In this document: positions 1-5,479 of the stretch, one piece after another
Layout of the letters: every line of letters begins with the position of its first letter
Position numbering within the stretch: the first letter of the stretch is position 1
Source: an uncultured Succinivibrio sp.
GTDB taxonomy: Bacteria > Pseudomonadota > Gammaproteobacteria > Enterobacterales > Succinivibrionaceae
NCBI GenBank assembly: GCA_900767695.1
Contig: CAAGAC010000046.1
Span: forward strand, 1-8,259
Length of the DNA stretch: 8,259 bases
Direction: 5' to 3'
The notes under the pieces: model-generated
The model's database searches: none
The model's input: only the letters and a program-made list of their open reading frames with translations
What the model was told of the DNA's origin: nothing
Program-made: the position numbers and the translations under genes

Positions 1-53
1 CCGCGGAGGCGGTTGATGAAGCCGGGCTTCTTGTCTGTGGCATGATCGTCCAT
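1..53 (-). CDS. 5' end of an unidentified gene, truncated by the window edge
   Basis: Seventeen codons are visible, reading MDDHATDKKPGFINRLR before the sequence leaves the window. The start is well supported: the complement of 61-65 is AGGAG, seven bases before the ATG at 53. The N-terminus is charged and hydrophilic, with a Lys-Lys-Pro-Gly-Phe segment and then Arg/Leu. This resembles the cytoplasmic N-terminal tails of several unrelated proteobacterial proteins, such as CorC-like or FtsY-like proteins. That is far too little to assign a function. Two inverted repeats lie 55-115 bases upstream of the start and may belong to its control region. I am fairly sure a gene starts here and have no firm idea of its product. 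Confidence 0.7.
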   Translation of the reverse strand, partial: MDDHATDKKPGFINRLR

Positions 54-60
54 GGCACTT

Positions 61-65
61 CTCCT
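61..65 (-). promoter_or_regulatory. Ribosome binding site of the left-edge gene
   Basis: The minus strand reads AAAAGGAGAAGTGCCATG. AGGAG sits seven bases before the ATG, which is near-ideal spacing and is the main evidence that the truncated ORF is real. Confidence 0.75.
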
Positions 66-107
66 TTTGATTTTTTGCTTCAACCAAAATCGTAAGGCAA
101 AGTGCCA

Positions 108-135
108 CGGGATAAAAGTTCTGCCTGTTATCCCG
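108..135. repeat. Inverted repeat CGGGATAA-N12-TTATCCCG
   Basis: The eight-base arms at 108-115 and 128-135 are exactly complementary, with a 12-base gap. The centre lies about 68 bases before the start codon of the left-edge minus-strand gene, where an operator or transcript hairpin would be expected. No T-tract follows on either strand, so an intrinsic terminator is less likely. A regulator binding site is inference only. Confidence 0.45.
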
Positions 136-149
136 ATCCTGCCATTTCC

Positions 150-166
150 GGAATAACAAGTATTCC
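150..166. repeat. Inverted repeat GGAATA-N5-TATTCC
   Basis: Perfect six-base arms with a five-base gap, 15 bases to the right of the CGGGATAA repeat and in the same control region. The size and symmetry suit a dimeric repressor site. A six-base palindrome alone is weak evidence. Confidence 0.3.
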
Positions 167-217
167 CTTTCAGCAGCCCAGCAAGAATTTCAAGAACAAA
201 AATAACTGTTAGATCAA

Positions 218-246
218 TTAATTGCACATGGCAAGATACGTATAAT
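218..246 (+). promoter_or_regulatory. Possible sigma-70 promoter
   Basis: A perfect TATAAT at 241-246 is preceded at 17 bases by TTAATT (218-223), a weak -35. TTGCAC at 222-227 is a better hexamer but lies only 13 bases away. Transcription would start near 253 and run rightward into the alternating-hairpin region. AGGA at 281-284 and an ATG at 292 follow. Confidence 0.4.
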
Positions 247-291
247 TTCTATGATCACGTGCATAAGGCTTGGAATATTAAGGAAAAAGGC

Positions 292-459
292 ATGATTCTG
301 AGCCGGATCGCTCGGATGAATCCCAATGACGGCTGGTTTCGTAAGGCAAGGCAGGCAAGCTCACCGCGGAAAGCCTGCCCTATCCGAGGCAGGAGGCTGG
401 ATCATGGAACACGCCTCCTGCGCTGGCGTTTTCAGCGTACAGGCTGCCACCGCGCCTGA
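292..459 (+). CDS. Doubtful small basic ORF (55 residues)
   Basis: This ORF has AGGA seven bases before its ATG and a TATAAT box about 45 bases upstream, so translation is possible. The product would be very basic and rich in Arg, Trp and His (for example RLLRWRFQRTGCHRA at the end), with no recognisable domain. Composition alone suggests a chance frame across a structured GC-rich region, and its second half overlaps the likely minus-strand remnant. An overlapping frame at 326-478 encodes 50 residues of more ordinary composition but has a poorer ribosome site. Either could be a leader peptide reading through the hairpins at 350-421. I would not treat this as a confirmed gene. Confidence 0.2.
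   Translation: MILSRIARMNPNDGWFRKARQASSPRKACPIRGRRLDHGTRLLRWRFQRTGCHRA
350..421 (+). promoter_or_regulatory. Chain of three mutually exclusive hairpins (attenuator-like)
   Basis: Four segments pair alternately. GGCAGGC (350-356) pairs with GCCTGCC (373-379). CCTGCC (374-379) can instead pair with GGCAGG (388-393). GCAGGAGGC (389-397) can pair over nine bases with GCCTCCTGC (413-421). A TTTT run comes about seven bases later. This 1:2, 2:3, 3:4 arrangement is what transcription attenuators and some structured RNAs show. No biosynthetic gene follows directly (the next one starts at 894), so the role is open. Confidence 0.35.
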
Positions 460-785
460 GGATGACCGGGAGGGCTGAAAGCCTAGGAGCGTTCAGAACA
501 AGATCGTCGCGCATGTCGTCTGCAAGGGCCGCGCTGCGCGATCCAAAGGCGCCTGGGCAGGCATCCGAGCCTGCATCAGGGGCCTTTGGAGCATCCTCGG
601 AGATGGAGTTCTCTGGCGGCCCTGCCGTACTCGCCCCATAGCTCCCTGATCCCAAGCGCGTCGCCAACAGCGTTGAACGCTTCTGCCATGAGCTTGCGGC
701 CCAGGACGATGCGCGCCCACGCAAGCGTGGCGCTTGGATTCGGTGGATCGCTGATCCCTAGGACCGGTATTGGAAACGGCAGTTT
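380..785 (-). pseudogene. Frame-disrupted coding remnant, unidentified
   Basis: On the minus strand, 785 down to 579 is open for 69 codons with protein-like composition. It includes PSATLAWARIVLGRKLMAEA and then GIRELWGEYGRAARELHLRG, and it closes at a TGA (576-578). A second minus-strand frame is open from 724 to a TAG at 380-382. Its later part reads plausibly as protein (for example RDDLVLNAPRLSALPVILRR). Coding-like text seems to pass from one frame to the other around 580-640, as expected from a single frameshift in an old gene. The first frame has no upstream start, because an in-frame TGA sits at 786-788. Helical, Arg/Leu-rich segments suggest a soluble protein. I do not recognise the family, and both frames could be chance in GC-rich DNA. 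Confidence 0.35.
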
Positions 786-881
786 TCAGCCAGATCTCCG
801 AGCTTTAAATCTTAGAATGCAGGTTTAATTAAATCTTTTATGGTATTGGTTGTGCCGTTTAAGGTTTCAACTTATACTTCA

Positions 882-886
882 AGGAG
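882..886 (+). promoter_or_regulatory. Ribosome binding site that fixes the methylase-like start
   Basis: AGGAG lies seven bases before the ATG at 894. The upstream in-frame ATG at 840 has no comparable site, so the shorter 688-residue product is preferred. A promoter-like pair (TTGTGC 850-855, 17-base gap, TATACT 873-878) would start transcription inside this AGGAG, so it is probably not the working promoter. Confidence 0.7.
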
Positions 887-893
887 TTTTTGC

Positions 894-2960
894 ATGCATC
901 CGCAGCATGGATCGGGCAAGCAGGCCGTCCTGCGGCATGAATTGGAGGCGATGATGCCGGAAGCTGGAGAAAACCTGTTGAAGGACAATCGGGCGAGGAC
1001 GCTTTCCGTCAAGGCAGAGGAGCTCATGCGCGGCATGCCTGCGATGCTGGGCTTTAGCGGCGTTCCCGGCCTTGTGAAGATCCTCTACGCGGTGATGAAG
1101 GCCGCTCCTTCCTACAAGCGCGAGCTTGAGCAGGCCCTTGGCCAAGGCGCGACCATCAGCGTCTCGCAGGAGGACGCCAGAGCCTCGGCGCGCGACATCA
1201 TCGGCTGCAAGATAGTCCTGAACCTGCTTGAGCGCGAGGCGATCTCCGATCCCTTGGTGAAGGACGCCTACTCAGGCGTGCTCACAAGCGACGTCCCGGC
1301 CCTCCAGGGCATCAGGGCCTGCGAGTTCTATGGAAGGGGGCTTGCCTCGATGCTCGACTGGGCAGGCGAGGACGACGCCAGGGACGCCATCAGGTACCTC
1401 TGCTGCGCCGAGGGCCGCTTGTGGAGGGATATCCAGTACCGCACCAAGGCGCAAAGCGCCCCGTCGCCAAGCATCGTGGAGCTAGCAGTTGCAGCCGCCA
1501 GCCCGAACTGCCCTGAGGTCGTGGAGCTCGGCCCCGGGACGCTCGAGGCCACCCTGGCCCTCAGTGACTCATGGCTCTCTGGCGCTCAGGTAACTGCCTG
1601 CATTCCCCACAAGGAACTAGTCACCCCCTGCCTCATGGCGATGAGGGCTCTGGGAAGGACGGCGCGCGCCGTTCCCTTCTTCTCAGGACGCGCTGCTGCA
1701 AAGAACCCCCTCGTCATCTGCCACCCCTCGCTTGACGATCTCACACAAGGCATGAAGCTTGACGACGTGACTGCGGATGCATTGGCCCAGTTCGAGCCGC
1801 GCACCTCAAGCGGCAAGGCCCGCCACCGCATGGACAACCTCTGGCTCCTGCGTGCCATGGAGCTCATGGGGGAGTCGGGCACGGCCGCAGTCTTCCTGCC
1901 ATCCTCGTTCACCTCGCTTGCACGCTTTGCCAGCATGCGAAGCTACCTTCTGGAGAGTAGGCTCCTAAGCGCGGTTGTCTCGCTGCCTCCTGGCTTCTAC
2001 CACGGAGCGTCGCTGCCCATGGCCATGCTCGTGCTCAGGCGCAATTCAAGCGATGTGCGCCTCGTCAATGCCTCGGAGATCAAGGCAGGCGCTGGCGGCA
2101 CCCTCGACGATTTTGAAGCCTGGACCATCAGGATCCTCGCAGCCGGGGCTTTCGACTGCACCAACAGGCTCCCCAAGTCCATCACCTTTTATGACGAGAG
2201 CCCAGATGACTTCTCGCCTCAGGGCAAGTCGGTCATCGATCCTGCCAAGGCCATTTTCATCAAGAGGGAGGAGGATGAGGGAGGCGAGTCTGTCAGGCTT
2301 GGAGATCTTGCGGACGTGTTGCGCGGGCCTCTCGTGAAGCCCGGCGAGATGGACGCTCTCCTGGAGCCTATCTGGCCCACCGGCTTCGTGCCGCCATTCC
2401 TCTACGTCACGCTCGGCGAGATAGATGGAGGCTTTCTGCGCAGGACCTGCGATGGCCTGTCCTCTCCCAAGCGCGAGTGGCTCAAGAACAAGGTCGAGGA
2501 GGGGGATCTTCTGATCTCGCGCAACGTAAACCCCTCGCGCATGGCCATCGCAAGCCTGGACGCCGATCATTCCGCCATCCTGAGCTCCAATGTCTACGCG
2601 CTGAGGTTCAAGGACAAGAGCGACGCGCTCTTCGTGTACTCCTACCTCTCAAGCGAGAAAGGCAGGGAGGCGCTCAAGGCTGCTGGAACCGGCACGCTCA
2701 TCAACATCCTCTCGGTAAAGAAGCTCAAGGAGCTGCGCATTCCCCTGCGCGATCCCGACACGAAGAAGCGGATTTGCAATAACTGCCGCCAAGCCATCGA
2801 CACGATAGAGAAAAGCCGCAAGGCCCTCGAGCAGGCCGAGGAGTCGCTTAAGAACAGCTTCTTCGTGCCGGGCATCAGGGATGACGGCAGCCTTGACACG
2901 AAATCCTACTACGAAACCGAGTTCGGAGAGGAGGACGATGACGGGAGCCAGCTTGACTGA
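894..2960 (+). CDS. HsdM-like methylase fused to an HsdS-like recognition domain, catalytic motif degenerate
   Basis: The 688-residue product has the order of a type I restriction-modification methylase joined to one specificity half. Residues 1-185 are a mostly helical N-terminal region. Residues 209-216 (VVELGPGT) correspond to the SAM-binding motif I. Residues 277-280 (HPSL) occupy the place where N6-adenine methylases carry (N/D)PP(F/Y). Residues 310-384 follow HsdM closely: a leader ending near WLLRAMELMGESGTAAVFLP, then SLPPGFYHGASLPMAMLVLR. Residues 467-620 resemble an HsdS target-recognition domain, with VRLGDLADV, GDLLISRN, a GTGTLINILSVKKLKELRIP conserved segment, and then a helical stretch (about 626-655) like HsdS spacer helices. 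The C-terminus is acidic. With the catalytic tetrapeptide changed, methylation is doubtful, although the GPGT loop could still bind SAM. A role as a sequence-specific DNA-binding protein is inference. No HsdR is in the window. The convergent neighbour is vsr. Confidence 0.85.
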   Translation: MHPQHGSGKQAVLRHELEAMMPEAGENLLKDNRARTLSVKAEELMRGMPAMLGFSGVPGLVKILYAVMKAAPSYKRELEQALGQGATISVSQEDARASARDIIGCKIVLNLLEREAISDPLVKDAYSGVLTSDVPALQGIRACEFYGRGLASMLDWAGEDDARDAIRYLCCAEGRLWRDIQYRTKAQSAPSPSIVELAVAAASPNCPEVVELGPGTLEATLALSDSWLSGAQVTACIPHKELVTPCLMAMRALGRTARAVPFFSGRAAAKNPLVICHPSLDDLTQGMKLDDVTADALAQFEPRTSSGKARHRMDNLWLLRAMELMGESGTAAVFLPSSFTSLARFASMRSYLLESRLLSAVVSLPPGFYHGASLPMAMLVLRRNSSDVRLVNASEIKAGAGGTLDDFEAWTIRILAAGAFDCTNRLPKSITFYDESPDDFSPQGKSVIDPAKAIFIKREEDEGGESVRLGDLADVLRGPLVKPGEMDALLEPIWPTGFVPPFLYVTLGEIDGGFLRRTCDGLSSPKREWLKNKVEEGDLLISRNVNPSRMAIASLDADHSAILSSNVYALRFKDKSDALFVYSYLSSEKGREALKAAGTGTLINILSVKKLKELRIPLRDPDTKKRICNNCRQAIDTIEKSRKALEQAEESLKNSFFVPGIRDDGSLDTKSYYETEFGEEDDDGSQLD

Positions 2961-3047
2961 TCCCGCCTGACGCCTGGCAAGATCCACGGTTCCCATGCCG
3001 GGGATTTCCTTATCCGGCGTCTCAGGTTCGTGCTCATCGCCGTCGCT

Positions 3048-3067
3048 CACGGCAAGGCCCAGCCGTG
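3048..3067. terminator. Weak hairpin between convergent genes
   Basis: CACGGC (3048-3053) and GCCGTG (3062-3067) form a six-base stem with an eight-base loop in the 187-base gap between the convergent methylase-like and vsr genes. No T-tract follows on either strand, so termination here would be inefficient or Rho-assisted. The gap also holds a 12-base direct repeat, GATGGGACAGGC, at 3082-3093 and 3113-3124. Confidence 0.25.
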
Positions 3068-3147
3068 TCAATAACAACGATGATGGGACAGGCGCGAGGA
3101 CGGAGGACTGAGGATGGGACAGGCAAGGCCCTGCTCCATGCTCAGGC

Positions 3148-3597
3148 TTATGAGCGTGCGGCTGGCTTTCCCTGATAGTCCGATCCCTTGATCTCGGAGC
3201 AGAGATCCTCAAGTGTCCTGTCCTTGAGCTTTCCCTTGAGCGTGCACTCCCAGACAACGATCACCTTCCAGCCCATGGCCTTGAGCTTCTGCTGCTCCTC
3301 CTGATCGCGCTGGCGGTTCCTCAGGAGCTTCTCTCTCCAGTACTCGTAGTTGCCCTTGGGCATGCGGGCTAGGCGGCAGCCTTTGTGCAGGTGCCAGAAG
3401 CAGCCGTGCACGAAGACCATGGTCCTGTACTTGGGGAAGACCAGATCGGGATGCCCCGGGTAGCGTTTGTCGTTCTTGCGGTAGCGCAGGCCCCTGCTGA
3501 AGAGGTACTTGGCGACCAGGATCTCGGGCCTGGTGCCGCGGCTTCTGATGCGCGACATCACCTCGCTGCGCTTTTCCTTGGTAAACACGTCCGCCAT
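3148..3597 (-). CDS. vsr: Very short patch repair endonuclease Vsr
   Basis: Vsr nicks DNA 5' of the mismatched T in T:G mismatches left by deamination of 5-methylcytosine, usually in Dcm-type contexts, and starts short-patch repair. The 149-residue product is close to the usual length of about 150 and opens with MADVFTKEKRSEVMSRIRSR, the family start. Key residues align with E. coli Vsr: Glu25 in TRPE, Asp51 in PGHPDLVFPKY, and His64, Phe67, Trp68, His69 in HGCFWHLHKGC. Cys66, His71, Cys74 and Cys118 (in VVWEC) fit the structural zinc site. The start has GAGGAGG four bases before the ATG. vsr normally lies next to or overlaps a cytosine methylase gene such as dcm, and none is in this window. 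Its 3' neighbour is the degenerate methylase fusion, transcribed towards it. The gene looks intact and active. Confidence 0.97.
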   Translation of the reverse strand: MADVFTKEKRSEVMSRIRSRGTRPEILVAKYLFSRGLRYRKNDKRYPGHPDLVFPKYRTMVFVHGCFWHLHKGCRLARMPKGNYEYWREKLLRNRQRDQEEQQKLKAMGWKVIVVWECTLKGKLKDRTLEDLCSEIKGSDYQGKPAARS

Positions 3598-3601
3598 AAG
3601 G

Positions 3602-3608
3602 CCTCCTC
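3602..3608 (-). promoter_or_regulatory. Strong ribosome binding site of vsr
   Basis: The complement reads GAGGAGG, four bases before the ATG at 3597. The spacing is short but the match to the anti-Shine-Dalgarno sequence is strong. Confidence 0.7.
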
Positions 3609-3647
3609 ACAGGGAACATGCTAGGCCGGTTTCAAGCGGTTTGAACA

Positions 3648-3659
3648 CCTGGCGCCAGG
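3648..3659. repeat. Perfect 12-base palindrome CCTGGCGCCAGG upstream of vsr
   Basis: The palindrome is centred about 57 bases before the vsr start, in the 196-base gap between vsr and the divergent membrane-protein gene. Each half is a CCWGG pentamer, the Dcm methylation site around which Vsr works. An imperfect repeat, TTCAA-N5-TTGAA (3631-3645), lies between it and the vsr start. Either could be an operator. CCWGG is a common pentamer, so the link to Vsr biology may be chance. Confidence 0.3.
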
Positions 3660-3782
3660 CAAAGCGCGATCACGGGCGTGGGCTCACTACCATCTCCTTG
3701 AAGGCGCAAGCGCGCTTTGGCACACTCGGCCTGTCCGCCGCGCGGCCATGCCAGCGCGGCTTCCCCATAGCTTGCAGATCCC

Positions 3783-3787
3783 AGGAG
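3783..3787 (+). promoter_or_regulatory. Ribosome binding site that fixes the small membrane-protein start
   Basis: AGGAG lies six bases before the ATG at 3794. The frame is open upstream to about 3509, but that extension overlaps the vsr control region and the vsr 5' end and has no hydrophobic or conserved character. The ATG at 3794 is therefore the start. Confidence 0.7.
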
Positions 3788-3793
3788 ACGAGA

Positions 3794-4126
3794 ATGGATT
3801 TCCCCTTAATTACAGTGCTGATTTTATTGGCGACAATAGAATACGGCGCCTTTGCCTGCAGCATGGCGATGCTCAAGCCCACGCAACTTGTCAGCCAGAG
3901 AGATGGTCTTCGCAAGCGTGCCGACCTTGCCTCGATTTTTTACGGGCTGGCGCTTGTCCTCTTCATAGTAGCCAAAATCATTGGGGTGCTTTTAGGAACG
4001 TACGGAGGCTTCGAATACATTTTCTTTGAATGCCTTATCTGCGTGGTCATTTTGATTGCGGTATTAGCTTGCTATGTCGCCATCAAGTACGTCATAACGC
4101 TCAAGCTCCTGGAACTTGCCGCCTAG
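3794..4126 (+). CDS. Small inner-membrane protein, DUF2214-like
   Basis: The 110-residue product has three probable membrane helices, at about residues 4-26, 46-67 and 74-97. The loop after helix 1 is basic and reads MLKPTQLVSQRDGLRKRADL. The pattern Leu-x-Pro, an Arg/Lys-rich stretch, Ala-Asp, Tyr-Gly-Leu-Ala, a long hydrophobic helix and then Gly-Gly-x-x-Tyr-x-x-Phe resembles the DUF2214 family of small bacterial membrane proteins, whose function is unknown. Those are usually longer with a fourth helix, so this would be a shortened member. That assignment rests on memory of the family and is moderate at best. The base composition is lower in GC than the flanking genes. It is divergent from vsr and has no downstream partner. 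A long-stem hairpin follows about 85 bases after the stop. Confidence 0.75.
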   Translation: MDFPLITVLILLATIEYGAFACSMAMLKPTQLVSQRDGLRKRADLASIFYGLALVLFIVAKIIGVLLGTYGGFEYIFFECLICVVILIAVLACYVAIKYVITLKLLELAA

Positions 4127-4211
4127 GCGGCCAAAGCACGAGCCGCTGCCGACGCAGCCAAGGCAACGCATGATTGAGGCGGCGCTCAGGAACTGAATCC
4201 TGAAGACAGCA

Positions 4212-4234
4212 AAGGCGCGCCGGCGGCGCGCCTT
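4212..4234 (+). terminator. Very stable hairpin after the small membrane-protein gene
   Basis: AAGGCGCGCC (4212-4221) and GGCGCGCCTT (4225-4234) form a perfect ten-base stem with a three-base loop, 86 bases past the stop at 4126. On the plus strand the 3' arm ends in TT and then GCAAGG, so there is no true T-tract. It may still stop transcription or protect the 3' end. A second hairpin, CGCCGC-GCTA-GCGGCG, follows at 4249-4264. Confidence 0.5.
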
Positions 4235-4248
4235 GCAAGGGCGGGGAT

Positions 4249-4264
4249 CGCCGCGCTAGCGGCG
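4249..4264. repeat. Hairpin CGCCGC-GCTA-GCGGCG, with a copy of its core near the right edge
   Basis: A six-base perfect stem flanks GCTA. AAGGGC (4237-4242) and GCCCTT (4269-4274) add an outer pairing. The 13-base core GCGCTAGCGGCGC (4253-4265) recurs exactly at 8166-8178, also in intergenic DNA, so it may be a dispersed extragenic element. Confidence 0.4.
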
Positions 4265-4274
4265 CCCTGCCCTT

Positions 4275-4790
4275 ACTTTCTGCTGAAGAAGTAGATCCTC
4301 TGTAATCGGAAGTCCTTGTAAACAGACAACTTTCTGCAAAGTGTCAAATATGCGTCAAAATTGCGTTTGTATTGCGTTACATGATAGAAGTTATCGGAAA
4401 AACAGACTCAAATGACAGGAATTGCCATCTTTATACGGGCTGTCGCGTCATGCTCTTCTGACGCCAGAAAGCAGGCATTGGGCAAGCCTGCCACGCTGGG
4501 ATGACACTCATGGATGGCCGTGGAGTTGAGGCGCCAGGACACCGTGCCTCTGATGGAGATGCTGGAGGCGGACAGCAAAAGTACCGTCAGGCATGCCGCC
4601 TGCAGATGGTGCTGGGAGCTCACGACGAGGGCGCGCGCGGATCAGAGCGCGGGCGCTGCCCGCGCAACGCTCGCGGTCGCGTCAGGACCCATGGAGGCAG
4701 CCAAGGAGGAGTGCTCCTTGCTCGATCCCCGCGCGCTGCGCGGTGAGGGATCGGTGTCAAGGCGAAGAAAGATGCGCTCTTGTGACGGCA
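4275..4790. other. Unassigned spacer: AT-rich patch, then GC-rich DNA with uncertain ORFs
   Basis: The left part (about 4275-4435) is AT-rich against GC-rich flanks and includes 11-nt-spaced repeats at 4341-4384. GCAGGC (4471-4476) and GCCTGC (4486-4491) form a small inverted repeat. The right part is open in several frames at once: plus 4514-4813 (99 codons, GC-rich third positions, ends inside a terminator hairpin), plus 4501-4746, and minus 4408-4623 (GTG start, one hydrophobic segment). None has a good ribosome site or a recognisable domain, and the first overlaps the terminator of the minus-strand gene to the right. I see no gene here that I would defend. A small protein on either strand is possible. 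Confidence 0.4.
4341..4384. repeat. Four degenerate 11-nt units
   Basis: Consecutive units are GTGTCAAATAT, GCGTCAAAATT, GCGTTTGTATT and GCGTTACATGA. All start with G(C/T)GT, and three of the four end in AT or TT. An 11-base step is close to one helical turn, so the GCGT elements would face the same side of the DNA. The tract lies in the AT-rich patch. Confidence 0.4.
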
Positions 4791-4811
4791 AAGCCCGCCG
4801 GAGGCGGGCTT
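4791..4811 (-). terminator. Intrinsic-like terminator of the acidic membrane-protein gene
   Basis: On the minus strand AAGCCCGCC-TCC-GGCGGGCTT is a perfect nine-base stem with a three-base loop. The 3' arm ends in a short TTT, and the hairpin sits about 50 bases past the stop at 4862. The T-tract is short, so efficiency is uncertain, but position and stem strength suit a terminator. Confidence 0.6.
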
Positions 4812-4861
4812 GAGCGAGGTGATGGGCCAGCCTGGCGGCTGGCAGGAGCGGTTCTTCCGGC

Positions 4862-5473
4862 TTACTTGTCTTTGTTTTTGACCGAGTCCTTGTCCGACAG
4901 ATCCTCGAACTCCTCGTCGATCGCCTTCTTGACCTTGCGGCAGATGACAGCCAGCACGATGAAGCAGACGAGCGCAACGACTAGGGAGATGATGACGATG
5001 CTGGTTAATACGTCCTCGCCCCTGCTGCCGCCGACCGCGATGTAGTACACCAGTCCGATGATTATGGCGCCAATGGCTCCGTTGCAGAAGGCGGTGGTGA
5101 GCCTCCGGATCACTGAAAACTTCCTAAGCTCGGATTCGAGCAGGGAGTCCAAGCTTCCGTCATCATCATCATCGTCGTCGTCATCTTCTTCGTCATCGTC
5201 GCTGTCATCGTCCGCATCCTCGTCATCGTCAACCATATGGTTGAGCTTGCGGCAGATGACGGCAAACAGGACCATGTAGCCGATGCTGAAGATTGCCGCG
5301 ATCACTGCGATAATCCTTATGAAGAGACTGGCGTGGTCGCTTAAATTCAAATCGCCGTCGAAAAACCAGCCAACGAGTATGGCTACAAGGGTGATCGCCC
5401 AGAAAGTGACGGCGGATTTCCCTACGCCGGTAAGCATCTTGAAACGGGTTTCGAACTCTATGTTGTTGCTCAT
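4862..5473 (-). CDS. Internally duplicated four-helix membrane protein with Asp-rich linker
   Basis: The 203-residue product has four probable membrane helices (about 21-38, 49-73, 127-147, 155-177) arranged as two similar halves. Each half has a short charged lead-in, two helices and the motif AVICRK (71-76 and 175-180, 104 residues apart). At DNA level the 15 bases CTTGCGGCAGATGAC, read on the plus strand, occur in both halves (4934-4948 and 5246-5260), supporting an internal duplication. The halves are joined by residues 82-105, of which 22 of 24 are Asp or Glu, including nine consecutive Asp. With basic residues beside helices 2 and 4, the linker and both termini should be cytoplasmic. 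I do not recognise the family. Cation binding or electrostatic contacts by the linker would be inference. The start at 5473 is chosen because AGGA lies six bases upstream. A longer TTG-started form to 5539 lacks a comparable site. Confidence 0.8.
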   Translation of the reverse strand: MSNNIEFETRFKMLTGVGKSAVTFWAITLVAILVGWFFDGDLNLSDHASLFIRIIAVIAAIFSIGYMVLFAVICRKLNHMVDDDEDADDDSDDDEEDDDDDDDDDGSLDSLLESELRKFSVIRRLTTAFCNGAIGAIIIGLVYYIAVGGSRGEDVLTSIVIISLVVALVCFIVLAVICRKVKKAIDEEFEDLSDKDSVKNKDK

Positions 5474-5479
5474 GAGCTG

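Noticed and set aside
840..893. Longer N-terminus of the methylase-like fusion from the ATG at 840
   Set aside because: No ribosome site precedes 840, the 18 extra residues are not domain-like, and AGGAG sits at ideal distance from the ATG at 894.
2649..3257. 202-residue minus-strand frame between the methylase-like gene and vsr
   Set aside because: It overlaps vsr in another frame on the same strand and the antisense of the fusion gene, with no domain or ribosome site.
3509..3793. 95-residue upstream extension of the small membrane-protein frame
   Set aside because: It overlaps the vsr 5' end and control region, is Arg-rich without domain character, and the ATG at 3794 has its own AGGAG.
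4593..5045. 150-residue plus-strand frame across the terminator and the acidic-protein gene
   Set aside because: It crosses a strong hairpin and is antisense to the well-supported membrane-protein C-terminus. Its Ser/Thr/Arg content is typical of a shadow frame.
5058..5279. Plus-strand frame with a long poly-Ser run
   Set aside because: It is the antisense reading of the GAT/GAC triplets coding the Asp-rich linker. The minus-strand frame has membrane helices and a duplicated motif.
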